A DNA stretch of 64,000 bases. Origin: Tragulus kanchil (Eukaryota > Chordata > Mammalia > Artiodactyla > Tragulidae). A program made the translations under genes and the position numbers. Of the stretch, positions 1 to 62,565 are shown piece by piece (the stretch's first letter is position 1; each line of letters begins with the position of its first letter). The stretch lies in NCBI GenBank assembly GCA_022376925.1, contig JAIOJX010000002.1, positions 136,038,831-136,102,830 of the forward strand. Reading direction: 5' to 3'. Under the pieces are notes generated by a model, which did no database searches, was not told the origin of the DNA, and saw only the letters and a program-made list of their open reading frames with translations.

Positions 1-330
1 CTCTGAAATCAGATGTGACCTAAGTCTCGACATGACCTGCAGTCACTGTCAGGTCACATTAGAGGTGTCCTTACCTGTGCACGCGGGCATGGAGGTTATT
101 GCTGGTGACATGGCATGGTTGGACAGCTGTGACCACAGTCCCCAGTGCTTTGGTCCACATACCATGTAAGGGTCATTTGAAGAAAGAACACAGGTCCTAA
201 TGGCTGCTGAAAGTCATCCTTTGAAACCTGCTCATGAAAGAGCTAGTAGCCAGACTTCCAGGGTGAGGGTCAGCTGTTGGAAGAAAATCTCAGAGAGGAT
301 GGTGGAGATCTCTTAAGAAATGTATCTTTA
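1..330. other. Intron 1 sequence, nothing recognised
   Basis: No coding potential, recognisable repeat or RNA gene was seen. It is taken as LCMT1 intron 1 because exon 2 follows at 6576 and exon 1 is absent. Confidence 0.5.
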
Positions 331-650
331 AGGGATTCCCTTGTGGATCAGTGGACAGGGGACATAGGTTTGACCCCTGATCTGGAAAGATCCCACATGC
401 TGTGGAGCAACTAAGCTTGTGTGCCACAACTACTGAACCTGAGCTCTAAAGCCTCAGAGCCACAACTGCTAAAGCCCGCGTGGTCCAGAGCCTGTGCTCC
501 ACCACAAGAGAAGCCACCACAGTGAGACGCCCGTGCACCACAACTAAAGAGTATCCCCCGCTCTCTGTAACTAGAGAAAGCTCCGTCAATGACAAATACC
601 CAGCACAGCCAAAAATTGATAAATAAATACAAAATATAAACATTAAAAAT
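331..650 (+). mobile_element. tRNA-derived SINE (Bov-tA/CHR-like)
   Basis: It starts GGGATTCCCTTGTGGATCAG, carries a diverged box-B-like region, a second part with repeated CCACAACT/GAGCCACA phrases, and an AATAAATA-rich tail. An older copy. Confidence 0.75.
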
Positions 651-670
651 GTTTAAAAATACATTAAAAG

Positions 671-912
671 GGCTTCTTTGGTTGTCTGGTGGGTAAAGAG
701 TCTGCCTTTCAGTGCAGGGGGCACTGGTTTGATCCCTGGCCCGGGAGGATCCCACGTGCTATGGAACAGTTGGAGCGGTGTGTCCATTTGCAAGCCAGCA
801 CTCTAGAGCACATGCGCCCAGAGCTGGTGCTCTGCAGTGAGAGAGGCCACTGAAATGGGATGCCAAACAGGCCAAAAGAATAAAAAAAGATGGGTGAAAA
901 TAAATATAAAAC
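671..912 (+). mobile_element. Young-type SINE, diverged copy
   Basis: It has the head TGGTGGGTAAAGAGTCTGCC, the core GTGTCCATTTGCAAGCC, the phrase CACATGCGCCCAGAGC and an A-rich tail. It is the same family as the low-divergence SINEs described at 4332, but more diverged. Confidence 0.8.
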
Positions 913-931
913 TAAAAAAGAGGCATGATGT

Positions 932-944
932 GGGGGGGGGGGGG
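932..944 (+). repeat. Run of 13 G
   Basis: An uninterrupted G homopolymer lies directly after a SINE A-rich tail. Its exact length is unreliable in most sequencing data. Confidence 0.9.
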
Positions 945-1299
945 AGAAAACTTAAAAAAAAAAAAACACTAAAAAAGAAAAAACATCTGTACCAATGCCC
1001 TTGAAGGTCAGTACTGTGTGGAAAGACATCCTGAAAGTGAAGGCTTAGCCAGCTTGCCTCACTCATATTTTCCTTTCTCTGTCTGTAAAAGAGAGAAGGA
1101 GATGATGACACAGTTCCAGTAAAGGAGCTTTTTCAGTAACTACAAAAGTAAAATTCTAAGCGATGAGGAGAAGATGAACTGGCAGGTTTTTTTTTTTTTA
1201 ATTTTGTTTTTCAGTCTTAAAATCGATGATGTCTTAGATATAACAAAATATAGTCTGTTGTTTTGTGAACCTCTTGCCATGCCCAGTTCTTTTAGTTTG

Positions 1300-1420
1300 T
1301 GGGGGCGGTTTTCTTGGCCGACCTATGTGGCCAGTGGGATCCTACTTCCCTGACCGGGATCGAATCCATGCCCTCTGCAGTGGAAGTCTTAACCACTGCA
1401 CCACCAGGGAGGTCCCCTAG
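1300..1420 (-). mobile_element. tRNA-derived SINE, antisense
   Basis: It ends with the reverse complement of the SINE head (CCACTGCACCACCAGGGAGG) and contains a box-B-like GGGATCGAATCC. Confidence 0.75.
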
Positions 1421-1429
1421 TTCCTGTTG

Positions 1430-2630
1430 CAGGTGATTGGCTAGTATTCACCGCGTGGATGCCCGTTGGCCGCTCAGCGGGGTCGGCAGCCTGTAAATCC
1501 TGAATCATGGCGCCCGCCTCCCTTCGCCGCGCCCAGCAGCATTGCCCAGCAGCACCCTTTTCCTTCCTCTTCCCGGCAGCGGGTTGTTCATCTTTTTTTT
1601 TTTATCCTGGCTGCTCTCACAGGCTAAGCAGAGAGATCCTTCTTCCTCAAAGGCATGGAAGCCCGCGGCAGTCATCTGGATTTGAGGACTGGAAAGGGAC
1701 TGGGAAGAGTCGGTGGGTGACCTTAGGAAGCAGGAGTTTTGGGAATGAGCCATCAGGGGTCCTCGTTATGTCTGTGTGTCTCCCCGAGTGACTAGGGGGG
1801 TCCTTGGAGTTGGTCTGTGCATCTCCCCACCTGTCTGAACTGCAGCACATCACTGGCCCCACCCCGTGTGCTGTGGAGATCCACCGCAGGCTCCTGCCAG
1901 GCTCTGTTTGGCCTCAGTCGTCTTCTCTCTCCAGCCTCCTCTGCCGTCTCTTCTGTTTTCTTATTCTTCTCCATCCCTTCCCTACTTTCAGCTTCTGGAA
2001 CACTCCAGGTCCACTCCCATGCCCGAGTGTTTCTGCCTGCCATTGGTCCTGTCCGGGATGCCTTCTGCACAGCTGCCCTCCCCCAGTTCTCTAGGATGCG
2101 GCCCCATGTGCTGTGACCCGGCCGTGGGTAGGAGAGGCTCTCCCTGCGACCTCCAACAGCTCCTCCATTCACTGTACAATTGCGCCCCTCACTTGTCACC
2201 ATCTCTCTCTGTGTCACATCTCTGTCTGTTCACCACTGTCACCCAGCGCCTGGCACTGAGCAGACCCTTCATAAGTACTGCTAGACCCGCAATAACTATT
2301 GCTGGACTGAATCAGTAGTATTAAATCGACTGATAATGCCTAATTGGGAGGACTAGAAACTGCGCCTCCTTATCCAAGAGGCCACTAGTGAATCCAACAA
2401 GCTGTAACACTCAGTGTGAGGCTTTTCAGCAGTTTGAGTTTCCAAGCAGTGGGGCAAGTGCCTTCTCTGTGGGGAGTAAACCATGGCTCCGTGTTGTCGA
2501 AAGGATTCTTGCCCTGGATGTTGGGGCAAGAACTGTGACCTGTGTTCTCTTCAGCCTGTCTGGCTTCAACTTGCACATGTGGCTTTTAACCGCTAGATGG
2601 CGAGAAGTGATTCCTAAACCAGTGTTCCTT
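1430..2630. other. Intron 1 unique block, moderately GC-rich
   Basis: This is mostly non-repetitive, C/T-rich sequence with some CpG near 1450-1560. Short open frames exist on both strands but none shows a recognisable protein. It could be regulatory, but nothing in the sequence shows this. Confidence 0.4.
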
Positions 2631-2634
2631 TTTT

Positions 2635-2755
2635 TTTTTTTTTTTTTGGTAATAGTTTGAATGTAAGATCTTAGTTCCCCCACCGGGGATAGAATCCATG
2701 CCCATTGAGGTGAGAGCTCCAGGTCTTAACCACTGACCCTTCAGGGAGATCCCAA
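2635..2755 (-). mobile_element. tRNA-derived SINE, antisense
   Basis: A poly-T tract is followed by GATCTTAGTTCCCCCACCGG and a diverged head complement ending at 2755. Short single-unit SINE. Confidence 0.7.
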
Positions 2756-2989
2756 GAACACATTTTTTTCCAGCACTTATACACTCAATACACACTTGAA
2801 AAAAAAAGCTTCACAAAACAGTCCTGACTCGTACAGTATATGCTGATGCTCCTGTTTACTGCTTTACTCTATTCTACTTCATTTTCTAAAACGGAGATTT
2901 GCAGACTGTTACATTTATTTTGTGATATGAGTGGGCCAGAACGCATTGTTTGAAAAACACTGCTTTTGTTGACTGAGAAGCCTCACCTA

Positions 2990-3080
2990 TGGGGTCTTAG
3001 TTCCCCAACCAGGAATTGAACCTTTGCCCTTAGCCGTGAAAGCATGGAGTCCTAAGCATTGGACCTCTGGGGGAGTCTCC
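2990..3080 (-). mobile_element. tRNA-derived SINE, antisense, short
   Basis: It contains GGGTCTTAGTTCCCCAACCA, then GAATTGAACC, and a diverged head complement. Confidence 0.6.
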
Positions 3081-3084
3081 GAAA

Positions 3085-3640
3085 GCAGTAAAGACTCCAC
3101 CTGCCAGCACAGGAGACCCAAGAGACGTGGATTTGATCCCTGGGTCGGGAAGATCTGCTGGAGAAGGGCATGGCAACCCACTCTGGTATTCTTTTTTTAA
3201 TTATTAAATGCATTTTATTTATTTATTTTTGGGTATTCTGGGTTTTCACTGCTGCCACAGACTCTTCTCTAGTTGCAGGGTGTGGGGGCTACTCTCAAGT
3301 TAAGGTGAGCAGGCTTCTCTTGTGGAACTTGGGTGCTAGGGCTCATGGACTTCAGTAGTTGTGGCCCATGGGCTCCATAGTTGCAGCTCCGAGGCTCTAG
3401 AGCACAGGCTCCATAGTTGTGGCTCATGGGCTTAGTTGCTCCGCATCATGTGGAATCTTCCCAGATCAGGGACCGAACCCATGTCTCCTGCATTGGCAGG
3501 TGAGCTCTTCACCACTGAGCTGCTAGGGAAGTCCCCACTCCAGTCTTCTTGCCTGGAGAGTTCCAGGGACAGAGAAGCCTGGTGGGCTACAGTTCATGGG
3601 GTTGCAAAGAGTCGGAAACAACTGAGTGGCTAAGCACAAT
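3085..3640 (+). mobile_element. Bov-A2 SINE split by a later SINE
   Basis: The left half (3085-3192) ends at CAACCCACTCTGGTATTC. The right half (3535-3640) resumes with CCACTCCAGTCTTCTTGCC and the typical GGTGGGCTACAGTTCATGGG. An antisense SINE (3193-3534) lies between. The flanks form a diverged 16-base target duplication. Confidence 0.8.
3193..3534 (-). mobile_element. tRNA-derived SINE, antisense, nested
   Basis: It is bounded by poly-T on the left and the head complement (GAGCTGCTAGGGAAGTCC) on the right, and is inserted into an older Bov-A2. Confidence 0.8.
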
Positions 3641-4331
3641 CAAGCAATGTGGAAATAGATGTATTATGCAGTGCTTAAGGTTGCAACTGACAGAAACCCG
3701 ACTCTGACCTGAGTGCTCAAGACGTTTATTATCTCACTAAATATTATTGGCCTTAGGGATCCAGGCTCCTTCCCTGACTTCTCATCTGTCCTGAGGCTGG
3801 TTCCACTCGTGGTTGCCAGGAGGTTTTCCGGGATCATTGGGGCTTTAACTCCCAGGCTTTGAGCACTGGAGCTCTCATTGCTGGTAGTGTGGACTGGGGT
3901 AGAGAGCGTCCGGACTGTCCTCACATTTTCCAAGTTGTAGCTGTTTTGTTTGTTCCTGGTTCCCCAATGTGACCTCCTGAAGGAACATGAAAGGACTGGC
4001 AGAGTCAGGAGAGATTCTCTGGTAGTTATTAGTGGTAGCTGCCAGATGTTTTTGGGTCTCTCTTCCCCTGGACATAGAACTTTTGGTTGAGTAGATTTAC
4101 CTGACTAGCTCTGGCGAGCGAGTTTGCTGAGTGAATAAATGGCCGCGGGTCTTCTGTATGAAATAGGAGGTGAGGTGGTTTTGCTGTTTGGGGTCCTGGG
4201 AAAGGAATGAATGATACGTGGGAAAAGAGAGAAGAAATGGCTGTGGTGAGAAGCATGATGGGAGAGTCTGTGAAGGTAGAGCTGGATAGACAGGTGTTTA
4301 AACTTGTGCTGGAGCGTTAAATGTGATTTGG

Positions 4332-4591
4332 GGGCTTCCCTGATGGTCCAGTGGGTAAGGACACGGCCTTGCAGTGCAAGGGGCGCCCGTTTGATCCCTG
4401 GCCTGGGAAGATCCCACGTGCCGCGGAGCGGCTGGACCGATGTGTCCAACTACCGAGCCGGAGCTCTGGAGCGCATGTGCCCAGAGCCAGTGCTCTGCAT
4501 CGAGAGAGGCCACTGCGATGGGAGGCCCACACAGGCCAAAGAACAAAGATAGATAAGTGAAAGAGCAATAGACGTGGCCAAAAAGAGAGAA
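4332..4591 (+). mobile_element. Young SINE with 13-base target duplication
   Basis: The head is GGGCTTCCCTGATGGTCCAG, followed by GTAAGGACACGGCC, box-B-like GTTTGATCCCTGG, core GTGTCCAACTACCGAGCCGG and tail AAAGAACAAAGATAGAT. It is flanked by AAATGTGATTTGG at 4319-4331 and 4592-4604, proving retroposition. A duplicated copy is near 5447-5706. Confidence 0.9.
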
Positions 4592-4632
4592 AAATGTGAT
4601 TTGGCCTTTTCTTTGTTTACAATGAAGTATGG

Positions 4633-4945
4633 TTGAGCTTTCCCGGTGGCTCAGATGGTAAAGAATCTGTCTGCGATGCAGGAGACTTTGGTTTCATCCC
4701 TGGGTCAGAAAAGGGAATGGCTGCCCGCTCCAGTATTCTTGCCTGGGAAAGCCCATGGACAGGGGAGCCTGGTGGGCTGCAGTCCATGGGGTTGTAAAGA
4801 GTTGGACACGACTGAGTGACTCTCACACACACTCTCCAATATTCTGCCTGGAGAATTCCGTGGACAGAGGAGCCTGGTGGGCCACAGTCCATGGGGTCAC
4901 AAAGAGTTGGACACGAATGAGCGACAAACACTTTCACATCTTTGA
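4633..4945 (+). mobile_element. Bov-A2 type SINE (two A2 units)
   Basis: The head is GAGCTTTCCCGGTGGCTCAG, followed by two units each ending GAGTTGGACACGA. The copy at 5748-6060 belongs to duplication A. Confidence 0.85.
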
Positions 4946-4947
4946 TT

Positions 4948-5236
4948 TACAATGTTGCGTTAATGACTGCTGTACAGCAAAATAATTCATTTATATATAC
5001 AGATTATGCACATACATTCTTTTAAAAGATATTCCTTTCTAGTATGGTCTGTCGTAGGCTATTGAATATAGCTCCCTGTGCTATGCAGGAGGACCTTATT
5101 TACCTATTCTGTGTAAAACAGTGTACGCCTGCCAGCCCACCCCCCTCTCCAGCCCCGCCTCAGCGCCCTCTTCTTTGGCCACAGCCTCTCCTCTGGTGTC
5201 TTCGATTCTGTTTCTGTTTCCCAGATAGGTTCAGCT
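4948..5236 (-). mobile_element. L1 3'-end fragment, antisense
   Basis: The stretch TGCTGTACAGCAAAATAATTC and the phrases CTCCCTGTGCTATGCAGGAG and ACCTTATTTACC are the reverse complement of a ruminant L1 3' UTR. Repeated at 6063-6450, where it continues further. Confidence 0.75.
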
Positions 5237-6477
5237 GGGGGGGTTTAGTGAATAAATGGCCGCGGGTCTTCTGTATGAAATAGGAGGTGAGGTGGTTTGC
5301 TGTTTGGGGTCCTGGGAAAGGAATGAATGATCGTGGGAAAAGAGAGAAGAAATGGCTGTGGTGAGAAGCATGATGGGAGAGTCTGTGAAGGTAGAGCTGG
5401 ATAGACAGGTGTTTAAACTTGTGCTGGAGCGTTAAATGTGATTTGGGGGCTTCCCTGATGGTCCAGTGGGTAAGGACACGGCCTTGCAGTGCAAGGGGCG
5501 CCCGTTTGATCCCTGGCCTGGGAAGATCCCACGTGCCGCGGAGCGGCTGGACCGATGTGTCCAACTACCGAGCCGGAGCTCTGGAGCGCATGTGCCCAGA
5601 GCCAGTGCTCTGCATCGAGAGAGGCCACTGCGATGGGAGGCCCACACAGGCCAAAGAACAAAGATAGATAAGTGAAAGAGCAATAGACGTGGCCAAAAAG
5701 AGAGAAAAATGTGATTTGGCCTTTTCTTTGTTTACAATGAAGTATGGTTGAGCTTTCCCGGTGGCTCAGATGGTAAAGAATCTGTCTGCGATGCAGGAGA
5801 CTTTGGTTTCATCCCTGGGTCAGAAAAGGGAATGGCTGCCCGCTCCAGTATTCTTGCCTGGGAAAGCCCATGGACAGGGGAGCCTGGTGGGCTGCAGTCC
5901 ATGGGGTTGTAAAGAGTTGGACACGACTGAGTGACTCTCACACACACTCTCCAATATTCTGCCTGGAGAATTCCGTGGACAGAGGAGCCTGGTGGGCCAC
6001 AGTCCATGGGGTCACAAAGAGTTGGACACGAATGAGCGACAAACACTTTCACATCTTTGATTTACAATGTTGCGTTAATGACTGCTGTACAGCAAAATAA
6101 TTCATTTATATATACAGATTATGCACATACATTCTTTTAAAAGATATTCCTTTCTAGTATGGTCTGTCGTAGGCTATTGAATATAGCTCCCTGTGCTATG
6201 CAGGAGGACCTTATTTACCTATTCTGTGTAAAACAGTGTACGCCTGCCAGCCCACCCCCCTCTCCAGCCCCCGCCCTCAGCGCCCTCTTCTTTGGCGGCC
6301 ACAGCCTCTCCTCTGGTGTCTTCGATTCTGTTTCTGTTTCCCAGATAGGTTCAGCTGGGTCACAGTTTAGATCCCACATATAAGTGGCTTCATGTGGTAT
6401 TTGTCTTTCTTTTTCTGACTTCCTTCACTTGGTATGATAGTCTCCAATGGCCTTATGTGGCCTTTTGAGGTTGATAA

Positions 6478-58352
<51,875 letters not shown>

Positions 58353-58558
58353 CCTGTTCAAGACTTGTGCTGAGCCAGAGCTGAAGCGGCCGACCTTTCC
58401 GGAGTTGAGTCTCTGCGTTTCCTGAGTGGGTGATGAGGCCTCAGGGCACCCGTCTCTCCCACTCTCTCCAGGAGGCCTCAGTTACTGGGGCCCGTTGTAT
58501 CCGTTCTTGCTCCTGTTGACTTACAACTTAAATAAATCTCAGTTGCTGACGTGTTGGT
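58353..58558 (+). other. LCMT1: LCMT1 3' UTR
   Basis: About 200 bases of non-repetitive sequence run from the stop codon to an expected cleavage site 15-25 bases after the AATAAA at 58531. A TG-rich stretch (around 58546-58556) follows, as expected for a downstream element. The end point is inferred. Confidence 0.7.
58531..58536 (+). promoter_or_regulatory. LCMT1: Canonical poly(A) signal AATAAA of LCMT1
   Basis: AATAAA lies 179 bases after the stop codon, with a TG-rich element shortly downstream. I saw no other canonical hexamer between the stop and this site. Confidence 0.8.
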
Positions 58559-58559
58559 C

Positions 58560-58825
58560 CTCTGCCGCTTATCCTTGGCTCCCCTGGGTGGGCTGTGGTG
58601 CACCTCTTTGTCAGCTAGCACCAAAGATCCTCAGCCCGACCTTGACCTTGGCTCACGCCCTCTGAATCAACTCCTGCCCTCGCCTCCACTGTGGGATTCA
58701 CTCCCCTGTGCTCCTGCTGCAGCATCGACCCTGCACTCGGCCTCCTGACCAGATGTGGGAGCTCGTCTCTGCTCCCATTGCTGCCCTTGCCTGCTCAGGT
58801 CCTCCTCACCTTGGTCCTCGTGGCA
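58560..58825. other. Downstream flank of LCMT1
   Basis: C/T-rich unique sequence after the poly(A) site. No gene recognised. Confidence 0.5.
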
Positions 58826-59478
58826 GGCTGAATGATCCCCCCAACTGTGAATGTGTTACCTTATGTGGCAAATGGGGCTTTGCAGACTTCATTAAGTTGA
58901 GGATCCTGACAGAGGTGGGAGCAACCAGGTGGGCCAGATGTAGTCACAAGGACAGGGTGGTAGTGGTTTAGTTGCTAAGGTGCGTCTGACTCTTTGCAAC
59001 CCTATGAACTATAGCCCGCCAGGCTGCTGTGTCCACAGGATTTCCCAGGCAAGAGTACTGGAGCAGGTTGCCACTTCCTTCTCCAGGGGATCTTCCTCAC
59101 CCAGGCCTCAAACCCAGGTCTTCTGCTCTACAGGCAGATTCTTTACTGACTGAGCCACCAGGGAAGCCCAGCAAGGACAAGTGTCCTTTCTGATGAGGGG
59201 AAGGAAGGGGGGACACAGAAGCAAAGACTGGAGTGGTGACGCTTTGAAGATGAGGGGAGGGGCGGAAGTTGGGAAATATAGGTGGCCAGCCGGTGCTGAA
59301 AAGTGCAAGAGACTATCTCAGCGCATCCAGAAGGAACCAGCCTTGCCAACACTTTGACTTTAACCTAGTGAGACTGATTCCAGATTTCTGATCCCCCTGG
59401 ACAGAAAGAGAATATGTTGTTGTAGGCCACTACGTGTGTGGTCATTTGTTGGAGCAGCAGTAAGAAACTAATACAGAC
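58826..59478 (+). mobile_element. MaLR-type (MLT1-like) LTR split by a Bov-A2
   Basis: GTTACCTTATGTGGCAAATG, GACTTCATTAAGTTGAGGAT, CCAGGTGGGCCAGATG, then after the SINE CCAGAAGGAACCAGCCTTGC, CTTTAACCTAGTGAGACTG and GTAAGAAACTAATACAG follow the order of an old MaLR LTR. This is a solo LTR; no retroviral coding sequence is present. Confidence 0.65.
58960..59168 (-). mobile_element. Bov-A2 SINE, antisense, nested in the LTR
   Basis: GTTTAGTTGCTAAGGTGCGT, CAAGAGTACTGGAGCAGG and GAGCCACCAGGGAAGCCC. CAAGGACA flanks both sides (58948 and 59173), as a target duplication. Confidence 0.85.
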
Positions 59479-59479
59479 A

Positions 59480-60130
59480 TGATACAGATGGAAGAGCCCT
59501 GGAGACATGGCCTCCGCTGAGAAACACAAGGCCTGTCCCTGCCTGCTGAAACTGTTGGTTGTGTGAGTGGGGCTGTGAACTTGAACCTACCCATTCAGGA
59601 TGGCAGGGAGGCAGCCCCACAGACCCCTCCTCTCCTTAAGAACTTCCAGCCTTTTACCCCTCCTGCAGAGTCAAGAGATCAGCATCCCCTGGAGTGTGGT
59701 CTGTGCCCCACTACACAACCGCATGCTTGTGGATAGGAGTCGGCGGAGTGATCTAATGTGAAATTACATTAAATCACCCGGTGCGACAGTGACTTCCTTC
59801 TTTCACATCTTAAGAATTAGTTCAAGGAGAAGATCACGAACTGGTACTGTAGTGCCTTTTTTTGTTGTTATTTGGTAGTGTCTTTAACGTACTTCAGTTT
59901 AGTTGCTTGGTTGTGTCCAACTCTTTGTGACCCCATGGACTACAGCGCGCCAGGCTTTCCTGTCCCATTTACTAACCCACTGTTTTTCTGAAACCATGTA
60001 CTAAACATTAATGGAAGGCAAATTCTTTTAGGGAGTCAAGATCATTTTTTAAAAAATGAAGATACGAACTAGAACCGAAGATGTTCATAGCATGTTATCT
60101 GTAGTAAGGATAAGTCCTTTTTTTTTTTTT
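59480..60130. other. Intergenic, mostly unrecognised
   Basis: Unique sequence, apart from a short antisense Bov-A2 piece at 59893-59965 (GTTTAGTTGCTTGGTTGTGT, GACCCCATGGACTACAGCG). Confidence 0.5.
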
Positions 60131-60490
60131 TTTTGATATAACTTGTTTTACTTTTATGTGTATATACACTACCATGTTAGCTTTCTTCCTCGTGTTTTGG
60201 TTTTGTTTTTTGACTGAAGTACAGTTGATATATACAGTGTTGTGTGAATTTCTGCTGTACAGCAAAGTGATTAAGTTCTTGGTATGGATACGTTCTTTTT
60301 TTATATTCTTTTCCATTATGGCTCATTATATTTTTTCCCGTTATGGCTCAATATCATGCAGGATGTTGGATCTGGTTCCCTGTACTGTATGATAGGACCT
60401 TGTTTATCCAGTCTGTATGTAACAGTGTGCATCTGCTAACCTGACACTCCCAACCCACCCCTTCCCCGCTTCCCCTCCCCCTTGGCATTG
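60130..60490 (-). mobile_element. L1 3'-end fragment, antisense
   Basis: Poly-T, TTGACTGAAGTACAGTTGAT, TTCTGCTGTACAGCAAAGTG and GGTTCCCTGTACTGTATGAT. Confidence 0.8.
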
Positions 60491-61069
60491 TTTTTGATCC
60501 TAGGTGAAGGTCAGAGTGTTACAGCATTTCACCAACACATCTGACATGGACGTCTGTCCATGGCTCTCCTGGAAACATTCTCACTGCCAATAAATGAGGG
60601 CACTGGATTTCATACCAGGCAGATTGGCTCTGTGTGTGTGCCTTTGACTGCTACATTGTATCCATTCCTTCTCTCGCCCCAAACAGTATAGGAAATTCCC
60701 CATGGCTGCTCTGAAGCCTCATTTCCTTATTTCTGTTCAATTTTCCGTTTTATTATATTCGCTTATGTCCCATTTGGGGACTGCCCTAGGTGCTGATAAC
60801 GAAGAGTGTAATTTTTTTCTGCAAAAATGTTAGGCTTTTGAATATTTAGTAGCAGAAATAATATTAAAAATAAACAAAAAAATACCACCACTAAGCTACC
60901 ATATGATCCAGCAATCCCACTCCTGAGCATATATCCAGAAGAGATGAAAGCTAAATCACCAAGATACATGCACCCCAATGTTTCTAGCAGCACTATTTGC
61001 AATAGCCAAGACATGGAAGCAACCTAAATGGCCACTGACAGATGAATGGATAAAGAAGGTATTGTATAG

Positions 61070-61205
61070 GGACTTCCCTGGTGGTCCAGTGGTTAAGGCT
61101 TTGCATTTCCAACCCCGGGGGTATGGGTTCCATCTCTGTTCAAGGAACTAAGATTCCATATGTTGCTTGAGGTAGCTAAAAATTTTTTAAAATTATTTTT
61201 AAAAA
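61070..61205 (+). mobile_element. tRNA-derived SINE nested in L1
   Basis: GGGACTTCCCTGGTGGTCCA, GTGGTTAAGGCTTTGC and an A/T-rich tail. Confidence 0.85.
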
Positions 61206-61516
61206 GATTTATATATACATAGTGGAATATTACTCAGCTTTAAATAATAATGAAATAATGCTACTTGCCTTAACATGGATGGACCTAGAGATCACCATGC
61301 TAAGTGAAGTAAGTCAAACAGACAAAGACAAATACTGTATCATATCATTTATATGTGCTATCTAATCAATGAAAGAAACGAACTTACTCACAAAACAGAA
61401 ACAGGCTTATAGACATAGACATCAAATTTATGGTTACCAAAGTGAAATGACGGGGAGGGGCATAGATTAATAGTTGGGGACTCATAGAAGCACTACTCTA
61501 CATAAACAGTAAGGAC

Positions 61517-61847
61517 CTTTTTTTTTTTTTTTTAAAGATTTATTTATTTATTAATTTTGGGCGGGGGTTGGGGAGGGAGGGGAGCGGGCAGGCCACTTCT
61601 ATTGGTCTTTCATTTGTCTGTCATCCGTCTTTGTTCTTTGGCTCCTGTGGGCCTCCCATCGCGGTGGCGTCTGTCGTTGCAGAGCGTCGGCTCCAGGTGC
61701 ATGCGCTCCAGAGCTCCGGCTCGGTGATTGGACACATTGGTCCAGCTGCTCCGCGGCACGTGGGATCTTCCCAGGCCAGGGATCGAACCGGTGCCCCTTG
61801 CACTGCAAGGCGGTGTCCTTACCCACTGGACCACCAGGGGAAGCCCC
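61517..61847 (-). mobile_element. Young SINE with G-rich tail, nested in L1
   Basis: Poly-T, G-rich tract 61558-61592, CCACTTCTATTGGTCTTTC, intact box-B complement GGATCGAACCGG and head complement ACCCACTGGACCACCAG. Copy at 62626-62956. Confidence 0.9.
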
Positions 61848-62085
61848 CTATTTTTAATATATAGCACAGGTAGCTGTATTCAGTATCTTGTAATAACTTA
61901 GAATGGAAAGAATCTGTAAAAGAATACATGTAACAATATATTTATGTGATATTTATAAGTAATATATTTACATGTTTTTATATACATACAGCGTAATATA
62001 TATATATATATGTGTGTAAAACTAAATCTGCTGTATACATGAAGTTAATACAGAATTACACATCAATTATACTTCAGTTAAAAAA

Positions 62086-62565
62086 AAAACTGAAGTAAGT
62101 CAGAAAGATAAAGATAAATGTTACATACTAATGCATGTATATGGAATCTAGAAAAGTTGTACTGATGAATTTATGTGCAGGGCAGCAGTGGAGAAACAGA
62201 CATAGAGAACAGACTGATGGACACTGAGGGAATGGAGGAGTAGGTGAGATGTATGGAAAGAGTAACATGGAAACTTACATTACTATAGGTAAAATAGACA
62301 ACCAATGGGAATCTGCTGTAAGACTGAGGGAACTCAAACAGGGGCTCTGTAACAACCTAGAGGGCTGGGATGAGGAGGGAGAAGGGAGGGAAGGTCAAGA
62401 GGGAGGGGACCCTGACTGATTCATGTTGATGTTTGGCAGAAAACAACAAAACTCTAAAGTTGTAATTGTAATCTTTCAATTAAAAGAAGTTTTGGGGGAA
62501 AAAATCAACAAAACAAAATAAAAAATCAAGATAGAAAGACACCGCCAGAGGGTATCTAGAGTGCT
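62086..62565 (+). mobile_element. Second L1 3'-end piece
   Basis: TGAAGTAAGTCAGAAAGATA, GTATATGGAATCTAGAAAAG, GGGAGAAGGGAGGG and TTGATGTTTGGCAGAAAAC match the order of a ruminant L1 3' end. Copy at 63195-63675. Confidence 0.7.

Larger units (their letters stand above)
4131..6359. repeat. Tandem duplication A (about 1.11 kb x 2)
   Basis: Copy 1 is about 4131-5239 and copy 2 about 5248-6359, offset 1117 falling to 1115 after single-base indels. The unit contains a young SINE, a Bov-A2 and an L1 3' fragment. The junction at 5240-5247 is a G run plus TTTA not found at the end of copy 2. Confidence 0.95.
60890..62085 (+). mobile_element. L1 3' region carrying two nested SINEs
   Basis: CCATATGATCCAGCAATCCC, GCAATAGCCAAGACATGGAA, then after a SINE TGGAATATTACTCAGC and AGTGAAGTAAGTCAAACAGA, then after a second SINE TAGCACAGGTAGCTGTATTC and ATCAATTATACTTCAGTTAA. 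Together these follow the L1 3' end. The part from 61463 is repeated in duplication O. Confidence 0.85.

Noticed and set aside
1507..1791. Open frame starting MAPASLRRAQQHC in a CpG-containing stretch, considered as LCMT1 exon 1 or an alternative first exon.
   Set aside because: The protein does not resemble the LCMT1 N-terminus, no donor in the right phase was evident, and the frame runs into T-rich sequence. Exon 1 is more likely upstream of the window.
1792..2217. 141-codon frame on the - strand.
   Set aside because: Low-complexity, charged composition with no recognisable domain and no splice or poly(A) context. Probably chance in GC-rich intron.
4304..5675. Repeated SINE-derived frames as a tandem gene family.
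   Set aside because: They lie wholly inside a SINE and its duplicate and occur on both strands at every copy of the family.
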